The notes beneath the pieces are model-generated. The model saw only the letters and a program-made list of their open reading frames with translations, was not told the DNA's origin and did no database searches. 64,000 bases of DNA from Arthrobotrys musiformis (taxonomy: Eukaryota > Ascomycota > Orbiliomycetes > Orbiliales > Orbiliaceae): the NCBI GenBank assembly GCA_036971715.1, contig JAVHJL010000003.1, positions 4,092,001-4,156,000 on the forward strand. The letters are read 5' to 3'. The translations under genes were made by a program, and so were the position numbers. Positions 22,418-35,842 of the stretch are shown here, piece after piece (positions within the stretch are counted from its first letter, which is position 1; every line of letters starts with the position of its first letter).

Positions 22418-23360
22418 TTAGCAAGTCCAGACCGGTGGTCCCGGAACCTCGTAGCGGTCGGGTTGTACCTTGACTCAATGTTAACCCCTAACTTTCTTGC
22501 TTTACGGTAGCGTGGAATTTTCATGGGAAATCACTTACCCAGTTTTCATGAACATTCAAGAACAAGCCAGGCTCGTCAGTTCTATAGGCACCTGGGAACT
22601 GGGCGAAAGGCCATGGAGCTCCGGTTCCAAGACCATTGGTGACTCTCAATTGTGCGCATGCACCAAAAAACTCGTGTTGCCCTTCAAGGAAAGCAATGTG
22701 GATGGCGATGTGCTCGACACGGAGAAGGTACTCGCCAGATGGGATACACTTGGGAATTTGGATATGGACCTCGCTGGCGTCTACGACATCATTAGCTACA
22801 TAGCTCCCTTTTCCCCACCGATTTTTCTTCTCCTCTGATAGTAAACTTTGAAAAGGCATGAAACGTACTGTAGTGTGGCCACTTGAAGGTTTCGATTGGC
22901 GCTGGGGTGGTTCCAATGAAAGGGGTAGTCTGGTTGATTTTGAACCAAATAGGCCCACTTCCATCCATGGTAGCAGCGGTTTTGCTCGATGGGGCACGTG
23001 CCATGTACCAAACGAGTGGGCCTTCGTGGATAATCCTTCCGTCGACGGTGAAGCCAACGGTGTCACCCGCTTTGACGGTAAGAGTGCCTGGATCTGGAAT
23101 GTTTGCGTCTTCAAAGCATCTAAGAGTGGTAGAGTTCAAGTCGAAGAGCGGAAAATGAGAGATATGGTTGAAAGTGCGGCGAATAAAGGTGTAGTCTGGA
23201 AACTTGACACCTTTGTAAAGGAGGTTGGGGAAGGTATCTATTGATATTGATTAGCAACTCCCTAAGAAGTTAAGAATGGCTCGAGGTCTAAAATACAATG
23301 TCCCATGGCAGTTGGGGCAAAAGTTGCAAGTGCAACCATAAGTCCAAGTGGTGCCAACAT
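22418..23360 (-). CDS. AA9 lytic polysaccharide monooxygenase (GH61 type), about 246 aa
   Basis: Copper enzyme that oxidatively cleaves cellulose or related glycans outside the cell. The exons are complement(22418..22468, 22539..22795, 22869..23237, 23297..23360). A 20-residue signal peptide ends ...TAMG, so the mature protein starts with His21, the required copper-brace histidine. The second brace histidine is H92 in GRIIHEGPL. AA9 signatures follow: DGSGPIWFKI, IPKCIPSGEYLLRVEH, PGAYRTDEPG and a C-terminal VPGPPVWTC. The expected cysteines are present (C62, C161, C191, terminal Cys). Unusually, the conserved Q-x-Y of the active site reads E-x-F (E186, F188, after H177). The second intron could end at either of two in-frame acceptors. 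No CBM1 is present. The divergent active site is treated under findings. Confidence 0.92.
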
Positions 23361-26300
23361 TTTCCTTTTAGATTCGATTTGCGCGAAGGAATATATGAAA
23401 GTATTGGTTGAGCTAAAAGATTGTTTCTCGAACGAATATTGATCTCGTAGTTGCTATTGCTTGTAGTGTTTCTTGCAGCTTGCCTTGTTGGCTTGGTTTC
23501 TGTCGTCGAGGGAGAGGATTCAGCTGCTCTTTTATAGGCCTTTTGTTACCCCCAGCCTAGGTGGGGGTCTTTAGGTACGTAGAGAAGATGCAAAGTCGGA
23601 GCTGTGCAGACCACTGACGGATTCTAGATATTGAGTACTCGAGTGTTTAGTCATGTCGATGACAGCCCATATATGAACGGCTTACGTGGGCAAGGGCCGG
23701 TCATTCAGCTCGGGTCTCAAAATATTGTCATCATCCCTCGTATCGAAATACTTATCATGTAGTCCCGAGATTAATCCGTCCGTATATCGGTATGAAATAT
23801 GGCGGGTGGGGTTTATGGCTATCGTAAAGCGCGAAGATACGTGAGAAATTTGCCAAACTCCCCCACGTGCACAACTGCTGGCAGGTCCCTCATGTCAGTT
23901 TCTTTATTGCTGCACCTCGTGCTGATTTCAAAATCTCGAGATTATACGAACGAATAAGCCCCAATATACAGTTGTTTACTAGGACCGGTGACATACACTG
24001 GTTGAATCTGTGGAAACCGCAGGACTTTATCGTAAATACCTCCAGAGTTACAGGTATGTACGAAAGGTTGTTTGTATGTACGACGGCTAAATTTAAAAAC
24101 AAGACTTGAAAGGTTTGACATTATACAGTTAGGATCTTGACACCCTGTGATATGAATCCGGCAAAGTTCTGACCTACTAGTGCATTTAATCAATAGTAAA
24201 CGTCTATTCGTCCATCTACCTACGCACGGATCTAAATCGGTGCAGTCAACCTATAATATGGAAACTAAGTAGTATTGGGGTGTTCGCACTTTCCCGGTGA
24301 CCTCTTCATATGTTCCTCTAACTCATAGTTTTGTATTTCAAGTCTAAACAAAATTTGATGATGAAATTAATGTTATAACTGAAGGAAATATCCCGACATG
24401 TATGTTCTCTCTCCCAATGCGAAGGATTTAGAATCAGTATAAGGACTCTCGCGATTCAAGCGTATTTAATACCCGACAAGTCGTAGATCTGAAGAAATTC
24501 CTCGACATTCCTCGAACTAGACGATCCACAAGGTACCCATTGGGCGACAATACAAGGTCCCCCAAGATTACACGGACAGGCTAGTATACTAGCAAGGATT
24601 TTATATGGAACCCAAGTTGAACTAATTTTGGAAAGCGCAGCAATCGTAGGTGACCCAAAGCAGAGGAAAGCGACCCCCAGACTAGTGGGTGACGGCCGGA
24701 TAACCCTTGCTTGTTTCGTGACCCAAACACGAGATTTGCCCTTGAAAGTTTATCCGAGGGCTTCAGGTTTTGCTGGGGGTTTGATCCGGGTATGCCGGTG
24801 TTTATTGTGAGGTCTGGAAATGTTTTTGGGGTTCTTTTCAAAAGCACCCATGGCTACTGAATCCAGCAAGGGCCAGGGCCAATACTAGCCACCTCAATAA
24901 TAGATTAATGCGAACTATTAGTAATAGTTCATCACAGGACGGCATCCATCCAGGGTACGGATATATTTTTACTTCACGGGCAGTGCGACTAGGAAAACGA
25001 AGGTATCGTCTATAGTAGAGAAAAAACGTTTCGATCATTCTAACATATGTAACGAAGCTTGGTGTCGCACGAAGAAGTGGCGGGTGACATTTTGTCGCAG
25101 CTTACGAAACGAAAACCCGAGTAAAAACGAGCTAAGAAGCCCCAGAAACCTACCAAGAATCAAGAACAAAATTGCTTTCGGAGTATACGAGTGGGGGAAT
25201 CGGGAAGACAAGGATGCGTACAGTCAGCACAGCTCTGAGATCCACATAAAAGGTTCCGTCATCCAGGTCGCGAGCTGCACCCCCACATCCAAATCCTCAA
25301 CGTTGCATATGCAACACGTTGCACAAGATGAACAGGGATTTCTCCGATAGAGCCTCGTACCCAACAATATGGAAGAGGACCCAATAAGATGACGGGGTCA
25401 AGTGAACGCGCTATTCGTTGGGATGGCATTGAATAACTTATCGAAATTTCACTTACAACTATCGAGAACTAGTTTCGATAGTGGATCTCTCAATTTCGAC
25501 GACGGGTAGACTAGTTGGCGAGTGCACGGGCGGGACGAGGCGGATGTGGGAACTAAGCCCATAACGTTCTAGTCATACGGAAACATAATCTAGTCTAGGG
25601 ATCATAATCGGATGCTATCCGTAGCTAGCCCGGAAGAAGCTCGGGATATTAGCTATCCATGGTGGTCAGCGTGTGGTTTGGAAGGTTCGTGCGTGGCCGA
25701 AAAGAATACGAACGTACCCGTTTGTATATGCTTTTTATTTTTGCGAATTCTTCGATCTTGAGTGAGCCGTGCAAAATTTTTAGATCCGTATCCTTCGCGC
25801 TGGCTATAACCCCCACATAAGGTAGCCTTATACTTATGTTATGAAATCCCACGTTATGTTAAGTTTTTCATCTTTGATATTCCTGCTAGTTGGCTAGTTA
25901 TACGATGTACACGGACCTAACATTTGGAACACTTGATATTGCAGCAAAGGGTCAGCCAATAACCTAACATCATAAACGAGAATACCATCAAATAACTACT
26001 CCCGGTAGGTATATACGAGATAACGACAAGGCCACGTTATGATCGACGCAGGGATTGGTTTTCCGGAACACTGTTTCCGGGTTTCCTTTTCATTATTTTT
26101 GGGCTTCTCGGCCTCGTAACTTGAGTATCCTTGGAGCCGTGATGGTAAGGCAAGGGCGTTGATTGGTTGCAAATGGCTTGGCATCCGGATCTGCCGTAAT
26201 ACGGGTTGGGAGATTTTGCCGGTGCAGCAGGAGTATTCTATGGGAACGGGCTAGAAACAAGACCGTACGTGTGAGACTCTGGTTTGATCCGAGGCGACGT

Positions 26301-27869
26301 TTAATGCATAAAAACGGTAGAGAAATCAGTCGTGAGGTTATCGGCTTTTCTGTAGGGTTCCGCTGATATCCGTCATGAGTTGTTGACTTTTGCCCCTCGT
26401 GATTGAACTTGGGGACATGAGGTATGTACGTACAAGTAGTAAATTCGCCGATGGACGACATGCATCTCGACAGAATTGCATAATCTCAGCAGCGCTACGC
26501 TGGTAACTGCGTCAAAACTAAAGAGGGTTAGGACGAGACCCTATGTATCCGTGCATGTTCCTTTAATCAAGAGTAGCAAACCTCCATATTAGAACCATCT
26601 TACAGTGGCTGGTAGCCAATCCTGTACATACATGTGTAGTCCCCCGTCGCGACGTCGCTGAATAAGTTCCCGCACAATACAGCGGTGCATTGAACGGTCA
26701 AGATACTGTGCAAATCATTTTCTCGAAATTTAATAGGCCAATCTCGTCATCAAAAAATAGTGCCCTTAAAGCTCTTGTATTTTAGCGTTACGTTACTATG
26801 AATTGAGAACAGGCCCGATGACCTCACTGGGATCCAAGCATTCACCCGTCAACACAAAGGCCAATCGACCTTCGCTATTGAAATAGAGCAAGCCTCCCAA
26901 AAGCTTGAAAGCGATAAGTTGCCATCCTACTCATGCGTCAACGTGTAAAGGTCAAATTCAATTTCCCATCATGACGATACTTCTTCCATAGCTAGATGCT
27001 AACATGCCGATCAGCAGCGCCGGGTTACACAAATCGACCGGCTCAAAAAGGCTCGAGTCCATTTTCGGCCTGTGCGGAGGACGTTAAACCACACACGCAA
27101 CACCGCCTCTCGTTTTGTGTTGGCGAGGGCCGAAACTCATTTGAATCGAATCTCATGATCTAGCAACAGTCACACTCAACCGTCGCAGCTTTCTCGTAAA
27201 CAATTACTTACTCTGTGGTAATATAGCATATTCGTTTTTATCTAATTATAGTTGTGTTTTGGCAGTGGTCCTATGGGCAACTTGCAATGCGGCGTGCGAG
27301 CCAACGGATGCCCTGATTGAGATAGGTATGCAGGTATCCCGTGTTGGTAGGGGGCACCCATGCGGGAAGATTTTGCAATTCAGCCCTGCGTTGTGTTTCG
27401 CTTGAAGTATTAATTGACATGCAATCCATACGTGATACGATGGGAGATCGTTGTTCCCGCTGCTGACATGCTACATGAAATCGGGATATTTCCAATCGCC
27501 GTGGCTCCTATGCATATATGGCGTTCAAGAGAGGAGATTTCGACCGCGGAAGCCAGTTGATATTTGAAGATCGGGGTGAAATGGACCCTCTCAGCTTTGG
27601 ACGGACCAGTGCTTCGAATTCTCGATCGATGGCTGCGCCTCAGCGGCCGCAAGCCCAACGATCAGTCGGCTTGGCACTTTGAAACGGGCGGGGGAATAAT
27701 ATGCATCGTCAGCACCACAGCACCCAAGATGGTTCTTGAAGCAGGAAAAGGTTACCAAATTTCGCTTGATGTTGATTACCTCCGCAGTGCTACCTCCTAA
27801 AAGTCATCTTTGAATATTACGGCTCGGATCAAAACAGTATCAAAAGCTAGCAAAAGCGCTGGGCATAAT
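23361..27869. other. gene-free stretch between LPMO and NLR
   Basis: There are 4.5 kb of mostly AT-rich DNA with short frames on both strands. A plus-strand frame at 27564-27800 ends just before the NLR start but has no recognisable content. Nothing else is supported. Confidence 0.45.
23529..23536 (-). promoter_or_regulatory. TATA box of the LPMO gene
   Basis: The minus strand reads TATAAAAG about 170 nt upstream of the ATG at 23360. Confidence 0.5.
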
Positions 27870-30800
27870 ATGAGCGGGAAAAGAGCTCTGGGAGACGTCG
27901 TGGACCCCGCCGATGGAGGCGCCGGTCCATCATACTCCTCAAAACGACAGAAGCCGTGGAGCTATGACGGAGCTGGCGAAATTTCCGACCCAATAAATGC
28001 TCCATTCGTCTTGGAGCACGAGAGTTACACCATCGCCTGGATTTGTGCCCTTCATATCGAGATGGCGGCGGCTCGGGCCATGCTTGACCAGGTCCACCAG
28101 CCCGTTCAAACACATCACAACGACAGCAACACATACGTCCTTGGGAACATTGGACCCCATAACATTGTCATGGCATGCTTGCCGAACGACCAGTATGGGA
28201 CTAATAATGCAGCCACGGTGTTAATGAACCTTACTCGGACGTTCCCGTCCATTCGCCTAGGTTTGATGGTGGGGGTTGGTGGTGGAGCGCCTACAATGGC
28301 TGATCTACGACTAGGCGACGTGGTGGTTGGTACGAGGGTAATGCAATACGATTTGGGCAAAATTGTTGAAGATGGGGAGATCAAGAGGACGGCGATACCC
28401 AGGATTCCTGATGCCCTAGCTTGTACTGCCGTATCCGCGCTAAGGTCCCAGCATGAATTGAAGGCCAGCAGTATTTCCTCTATTCTTCGGGAGCGGTTAG
28501 GAGGGTATCCTCAATTCGGCCATCCAAAGCTTCCCGATCGTCTATTTTCTGCGGCCTATCAGCATGACGTAGCTTCGAATGTTAGTTGCGATAAATGCCA
28601 GAGCTCAGAACAAGTGCTACGAGGCGAGAGGTCGTCGTCAGACCCTGCAATACATTATGGCGTCATTGCGTCCGGAAACCAGGTCATGAGAAGTGGTTCC
28701 ACGCGAGACAATATTGCTCGACAGTTACAAGCTGTCTGTTTCGAAATGGAGGCTGCTGGTCTTATGAACATTCTTCCATGCCTCCCTATTCGTGGGATTT
28801 GCGACTACTCAGACTCACACAAAAATAAGGAATGGCAAAGGTACTCTGCAGCGACGGCTGCAGCGTATGCGCGGGAACTGATTGGCGTGTTACCAGCTAC
28901 AGGAGCATCCACGGGCATGAGGCTGACAGTTCGAACGGGTAAGCCATCTCGATATGGTGGAAAAGCGTTCCTGAGTATATTTCGAATTCTTAATAGCTAA
29001 CCACCATAGACCAACCTTCTTCGTCCGGAACCGACCGCCGAAAGAAAATGTTAGCTTCGCTTAGATATGAACAAATTGATTCTCGGAAACTAAGCATCAA
29101 ATTCGCGCACGCGAAGACTTGCCGCTGGTTTTTAGAACACCCAGATTATCAGGCGTGGCTTGATTCCGAACGCCTATCAGAGCACCACGGCTTTCTTTGG
29201 ATCCGCGGTAAACCAGGGGCAGGGAAATCGACTATGATGAAATTTATTTATACCGAAACTAAAAAAAATCAACGTGGTAGAGTCGTCGCTTCGTTTTTCT
29301 TCCACGCCCGAGGCGAATCGTTGCAGAAGTCCGTCCTGGGAATGTACAGATCTTTACTGCTTCAACTGCTCGAAGGATATCCCAACCTCCAGACGGTACT
29401 CGATGACGAGGAATTAACGCCCCAGGGCGAAATTGAATTATCCTCTCTGAATATCTTGAAGGAACTATTCTGCAATGCAGTTGCTCTCCTCGACCAACGG
29501 CCGTTGACTCTTTTCATCGACGCCCTTGACGAGTCTGACGAACAACAGGTTAGAGATATGGTCCAGTATTTCGAAGAGCTGGCTGAGAACTCAAACTCAA
29601 TGGGGATCTCACTACGAATTTGTTTCTCAAGCCGCCACTACCCCTACCTTGACACCAGACGAGGCCTGAAACTCACATTGGAAAATCAACCGGGCCACAC
29701 TGAGGATCTAACCAACTACGTCGAAAGCCGCCTCAGAATTGAGGATGCGGAGCTTCTCGAGGAGCTAAAGGCCCAGGTCCTCGAGAAATCTGCAGGAGTG
29801 TTTCTATGGGTAGTTCTAGTTGTCGATATCCTAAACAAAGAGAACTCCCGGGGACGGTTGGCTTTGAAAAAGCGGCTCGCCGGATTGCCGGGCGGGCTAG
29901 GCGAACTCTTTAAAGATATGCTAACACGGGATCGTGAAAATATGGAAGAGCTACTGCTATCCGTGGTCTGGATTTTGTACGCGAAGCGTCCTTTGGAGCC
30001 TAGGGAGTACTATCATGGTCTCTGGTCAGGGCTCTCTTTGAAAGGCCTGGTTGACAACGAAATTCCAATAGGGACTGCGTCAGACTTTGGCGATATCGTT
30101 AAGAACTGTATCACAAGTTCTTCCAAGGGACTAGCTGAGATCACAAAATCCAAAATCCCCACCGTTCAGTTTATTCACGAGTCAGTGAGAGACTTCCTCA
30201 TCAAGGACGGGGGCTTGTACGAACTCTGGCCCAACCTAGGGTTCGATATTGAGAGCCCTAGTCATGATATTCTCAAGCAATGCTGCAGCAATTATTTGAA
30301 TAATTTGTCGGTACGCAACTATTGCAAGAATGTCAGGGCGGGGGCTGGCGCGGGCGCAAACAGTAAAATTGTGAACCAATACCCCTTCCTGGAGTACGCT
30401 TGTCACAACGTTTTATTTCACGCCGACGCAGCAGCAAAATCGATTGCTCAAGATACCTTTCTATCAACATTTCTGGTCCCCGAGTGGATCGGCGTCAGCA
30501 ATATTTTCGAAAAGGCTAAGGTTAGGCAGTACCAAAAGTCAACAAGTCTTCTTTACCTACTCGCAGAAAGAAATCTGGCAAATCTTATCAAAATCAATCC
30601 CAACAGGCTATCGTATCTCAGGCCGGAGGAAGAACGCTATGGCCCGCCTCTCTTCGCAGCCTTGGCTCTTGGGAGTTACCTAGCGGTTCAGTCATTTCTA
30701 GAGGCCCATGTTGAAGCCCAGCCGGACCCACATCTCCAGTCACTGTGCAGAATATACTCCGAAGGCGATTACAGGCGCGTTGAGCTAGGCCGTACTTATG

Positions 30801-32965
30801 AGTTCGCAAAAAGCGAAGAATACCTCCGACCCTTGTTACAGAGCCGCGACACTGCCCTGTCCGAGTTCTTAGTACACTCAATATTTGACAATCGCCTCCA
30901 GCCAAACGATAACCATGATTGTTCGTCGTCAGCAGCATCGGGAATTTTCCGGCCATCGCTCGAAGCAGAGTTCATCGAGGAGCAAACCACACGGCCAGGT
31001 GTTTTTCCCGAGCCCGAGGATAAATTGGTGTGGATGGCCGCCGAGTTTGGGAACGCTGCAATACTAAGGCTCCTGATAGACAACGGCTGTAATATCAGCT
31101 TGAACAACAGTGATGGCACGTCGCTGTTCTCATATGCGATCCGAAGAAGGGCTTACCTTAATCCGAAAGCTGCCCATGAGGACTCCCCGTTATCGCATAG
31201 AATTATTCAGGAAAACGAAAGAGTAGTACAGTTATTGATAGACAATGGCGCCGATATCGAGTCAAAAGATGAAAATGGTAAAACACCACTGTCGCATGCG
31301 GTGTGCAGTAATAACGAGGCTGCGGTAAGACTATTGCTAGAAAGAGGAGCCGACCCTAATTCCGAAGATAGCAATTGTGTATCGCCTTTGTCATACGCAG
31401 CGAGTGACGGAAGCGAATTATCAGCTAAGTTGTTGCTAGACAAGGGCGCTAACTTTAACTCGAAGGATGAAAATTACGGTCGATGTCCATTGTCTTATGC
31501 TGCTGGCCGAGGCCATACAGCAATAGTACAGCTGTTAATCAACAGGGGCGCCCCTGTTGAATCCATCGATAACCGTGGTCGATCGCCGTTGTCGCACGCG
31601 GTCGGTGTCAGCGAAGGAAGTGAAGCAACGATACAGCTGCTCGTCGGCAACGGCGCGGATGTTGATTTAAAAGACTCTTGGGGGAGATCGCCATTATCGT
31701 GGGCAGGCTCACTCTCCCGAATGAGTGAAGAACTACTCCGACTTTTAATTGGCAAAAGCGTTGCCCTTGATTCGAAAGACCGGTTCAGCTACACGCCATT
31801 ATATTATGCTGTGAAGTCAGGGAACGGTACAATGGTCCGTCTATTACTCGAAAGGAACGCCAATATCTATGCAAAATGTGCCGATGGGCAGCCTATATTG
31901 TTTGAGGCGATCAGGTCAAACACAAAAGGAGCAGTAGGACTGTTACTTGACGAAGATGTCGATTTAGACCTCAAATATGATGCGGGAAACACACCTCTAT
32001 CTCTAGCGGCTTCACGTGGCGAAGCCGAGGTGGCTCGCTGGCTGCTAGCGACGGGGCGTGTTGACCCTGAGTCCCGGAATGAAGACGGAGAAACGCCCCT
32101 TTGCAGGGCAGCTGGTCGTGGTGATCCAGTAATTGTTCGACACCTCCTTGCGATAGAAGATCTCAACCCAGATTGCAAAGATAGTGCAGGCAATACACCT
32201 CTGCTGCTAGCGTCGAGCGGAGAGCATCCAGATGAGACGCCTATTTTACATTTTCCAATGGGCTCGCTGGGCTTCGGACTATACAACGAAGTAGTTTGGG
32301 AGCTTCTCGCTACAAGAAGGGTCAACGTCAACACGGCAAATCAAAGCGGGGACACTCCACTGCACAAAGCATCCCGAAGTGGTCAGCATGAAATTGTCCA
32401 GCAGCTTCTCGCGACGGAAGGCATAGATCCAAATGTTCGAAATAACAACGGACGGACACCGCTGTCAGAAGCTGTCTCCAATGAGCCTCCATATCAGCAG
32501 GTAGTCCGGAAACTACTCGCAACAACTGGTACTGATGTGAACTCGAGAGACAACGACGGAAATACGCCACTCTTTCACGCAGTTGACAAAGAGACTGTCC
32601 AGCAGCTACTGGCGACAGGCCAGGTAGACCTTAACATCAAAAATAATGCTGGGGATACGGCCCTGCATAGGTTTATCTCCTGCGGGAATTTAAACACAGC
32701 CAAGGAATTGATTTCTGCGGAAGAAATCGATATCGACTCAAAGAACGGCACAGGAGCTACTCCGTTACTGCTAGCAGTTAAAGAAGGGTTGGAAGCTATA
32801 GTTCAGGGACTCCTTAAGACAGGAGGTGTCGATATAGACTCCAGAGATCATGAGGGGGAAACCCCATTATCTCTAGCATCCCGTCTAGCAAAACGGGAGC
32901 CGAGGAGAAAGCGAATTCTCCGCATCCTGCAGGCATACTCAATACTAGTCTCGGGGTCAGACTAA
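27870..32965 (+). CDS. NLR-like receptor: PNP_UDP-NACHT-ankyrin, 1674 aa
   Basis: The exons are 27870..28938 and 29010..32965. The 71-nt intron has donor GTAAGC, branch GCTAAC and acceptor ATAG. The start is the first in-frame ATG (MSGKRALGDVVD). Order of domains: a nucleoside-phosphorylase-like (PNP_UDP) domain, residues about 50-360 (YTIAWICALHIEM, VGVGGGAP, LGDVVVGTRV, FEMEAAGLM, RGICDYSDSH); a NACHT NTPase with Walker A GKPGAGKST (423-431) and Walker B LFIDALDE (D527); then about 14 ankyrin repeats from residue about 1030 to the C-terminus. This is a classical fungal NLR architecture: the repeats sense, NACHT switches by oligomerisation and the N-terminal domain signals. Such proteins are implicated in heterokaryon incompatibility and immunity-like responses. 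The ligand is unknown. A second NLR of the same type lies 7.4 kb downstream. Confidence 0.93.
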
Positions 32966-33872
32966 ATACTACCGCCAGCGATCCGACCGGCTCTTTTACA
33001 GTAATACCCCCCGATTGCTACACTTTGACTGCTACACCCCATTCCCTACTTTAACCTTTGAGAGCGGTCCTGCGTGTCGGCTATACCAATTATCGCTCCG
33101 TTTACAGTACCAAATATACTTAAGTAGATAAGTTATAACATCTCTTTTACTGGCAGGCGTTAATGTAGAAAAATACAATGGAACTCTGTAGTCATTTCAA
33201 ACCCGAGAAAGATTATGATCTTGTATAGTAAACCAATTTTGTATATATATATATATTAACACACCGCGAGAAAAATAAACAAAAGGCCAAATTAGGAGGG
33301 TCGGAAGCGCAAATTCTTGCCCTAACCAGGGAATTCGATATGTATTCGGGGCACCTCCTCGTATGTGACTAGCTCCCAAGGCTCGACCGTATCCGCGAAG
33401 TATTCCGAAGCATCTTTTGATGTTCCGGGGGGCCAGTCGAATGCTACGAGAGTCTAAACCGCTCGCTATTATGGGTGGCTTTTTGGAAGCATCTAAGCTG
33501 AATAGAGTAGGCAGCAATATCAGACTTTATCTAGGTATATATATTGTTTATATGATAGCTCAAAAATAAAAGTGCGATATCGAGCATATGAAACGTGAGC
33601 ATGTGTGTATCCCCAGCCGAGCGCGTCTACCTATTGCCCTAGTTGTCGCTATACGGTAGTGTTGTGAAATTTCGAAGCCTAGGAAGGTTGGTTCGACGCA
33701 AGGTTTGGCTACGGGACTGGGCTCGACGCTTCCGGAGTTACATCAATAGTAGTCTAGTTCGTATCAACGGTATGCATTAAAGTCTAAAGTACAAGCATAT
33801 TTAAAAACGGTGCCAAACTTAAAGTAATTAAAAAGGAAATCAGAAGCACATCGAACACCCGGCCCAACCACT
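32966..33872. other. convergent intergenic region
   Basis: This region lies between the 3' ends of the NLR and AAA ATPase genes. It holds a short (TA)n run at 33242-33256. Otherwise nothing is recognised. Confidence 0.5.
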
Positions 33873-35842
33873 TCAAGCCGATTTCAGGCTCCTCAAATCC
33901 CGTTCAAAACTGGCCATGACTCCAAAAACGATATGAAAATGCTTAACTCCAAGAATTTCGCCATTGGTATCCGCAATGCTCAATGCAGTCCTAATCGCAT
34001 TCTTGATCTGCCTTCCGTTCAGATCAATAGCTGATAGTTCCTTGTAGTCTTCTTCAACGATGTTTGTCTCCCGCTTATCGATCCTGGTGATGAAGTTCCT
34101 CCAGATTTGCTCACGAGCATCTGGCTCTAGCTTGCTGTAGCGAAGGGCAACATGGATTCTTGACTGGAATGCATCGTCGAATGTCGACACGCGATTGGTT
34201 GTCAAGAACAAGATACCTTGGTAATATTCGACAAGGCGAAGGAATATGCTGACGAGGGCGTTTCGCTTGATGTCGTGCACAGACCGTTCCTCTAGGTATA
34301 CATCTGCCTCGTCTAGAAGGAGGACTGCCTTCCATCGCTGAGCCAGGTCGAGGATTTTTCGTAGGCTGTGTTCAAGGTTGGAAGCGTCGGTTCCCAAGCT
34401 ACCAGCGGAAATCGTGTACAAAGGGGACTTTGTGTACTCTGCCACCGTTTCCGCGGTCATGGTCTTACCAAGACCGGGGGGGCCGTGGAGAACAGCGATC
34501 AAGCCTTTACCCTTACCCTCGATGAAATCGTCGAATTGGTTGTGCTCACTGATGTGAGATTCGACGAGGCCCCGAATCAACTGCTTGGTCTCTTCAGGGA
34601 GCACGAGTTTGGAAAAGACTTCTCGATTCCACTGGATATCTTCAATGTCATCGATATAGAGCTGTACCCAAAGTTTGTGGTCATCGAGGGTGAAACCGGG
34701 TATAGTAGCCGTGCAGATCAACTTTTCGTCATCTGTCAACTCGATAATTTCCGATTTCTCAGGTTTATCGATGGGATTTCCGTCCTCGTCGTGGTACTTG
34801 TCATCTCCTTCGTCGTCGTCATCTGCCAGACGCGGGATTTCCGTAAGATAAAGATTGCTCCCATAGGATTTGGAATCAACCATGACCCGGGTATTGATCG
34901 TAGCTCCATTCGGTGTAGCAGCATTATATTTCTTGCAGTGGTACCCCTGAAGACCGACAAACTTAGTTCCCCGATCAATCAACTTCTTCACGAGAGCATC
35001 CTTCTTAGGGTGCTTTTTCAGCGGGAAGACCCGAAGGTCAGTGATCTTCCTGCTGCCCTTGAACTCGTGGATCTCGAAATCTATTGCGCATTCGCCGAAT
35101 ATAGTGCCGTTGTAATCGATGTACTTCGCATTGAGTTCTCCCCATTTAGCGCCGTTGCAGCTACTTCTGTAGGCAAAGGAAGTGAGCTTCAGCACTCGCG
35201 GCTTCTTGTTGATTGTTGTATAGATGTAGCTGCCCGGCTGGAACAATGTCCACAGACTATCGAAAGCTGTTAGCAGATGTCACGAAGGCAAAATGGAAGG
35301 ATGGTTGGTACTCACTATTCGTAGGTAATCAATCCAACGTCAGTCCAATACTGAACTTTCTTATCATACGGCGCCCACTCTTCATTCAGAAATCTCATCA
35401 ACACACTAAGGTGTTGTCCGAGCTCGGTGCCTTTCTCTTCCTCCTCCTGAGCCAGAGCATTCAACTTGTCGCTGAAGATATGAAGTTCCCTGATGGGAAA
35501 GCTCAAAGTCACAGTCGGAGCCGAGAAAGAAATATCAGGATACCCAGTGACAATTGTTTCCAATGCCTTTTTGACTGGCTCTGACTTGATCTCGAGGATT
35601 TTACCAGAGCTGTATCTCGTATTCTGCTCGATGCAGCGGAAGGTGTAGTTCGCAAACTCTTCGACCTCGACTTCCTCGGTTTTTCTCTTTTTCTCAGCGG
35701 GGCCTTTGCCTAGCTCGTAGAGCTTTGTGCGATGGCTATAGTATCTGTCTTTGTCTTCTCCTTCCTCTTCGACATCTCGACGCTCAAGCAGGATTACCTC
35801 GTTGATAACCTCTGTGGAGGCATGCTCTTCAGGGGCTCCCAT
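33873..35842 (-). CDS. AAA-family ATPase, two exons, 636 aa
   Basis: The exons are complement(33873..35256, 35316..35842). The 59-nt intron has GTGAGT donor, a strong CTGCTAAC branch and ATAG acceptor. The N-terminal half (to about residue 400) carries the stretch MFQPGSYIYTTIN-like region and an acidic linker (DDDDEGDDKYHDEDG). It resembles the DUF7025-type region that precedes AAA modules in many fungal proteins, though this is from memory. The AAA module follows: Walker A GPPGLGKT (434-441), Walker B LLLDEAD (488-494) and sensor-1-like FLTTNRV. A helical lid (QIKNAIRTALSIA) precedes the C-terminus. A single ATPase ring domain is expected. The substrate is unknown and it is probably cytosolic or nuclear. 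Confidence 0.88.

Noticed and set aside
34368..35273. Long plus-strand ORF of 301 codons
   Set aside because: It is the antisense of the AAA ATPase coding region, and the opposite strand carries clear Walker motifs.
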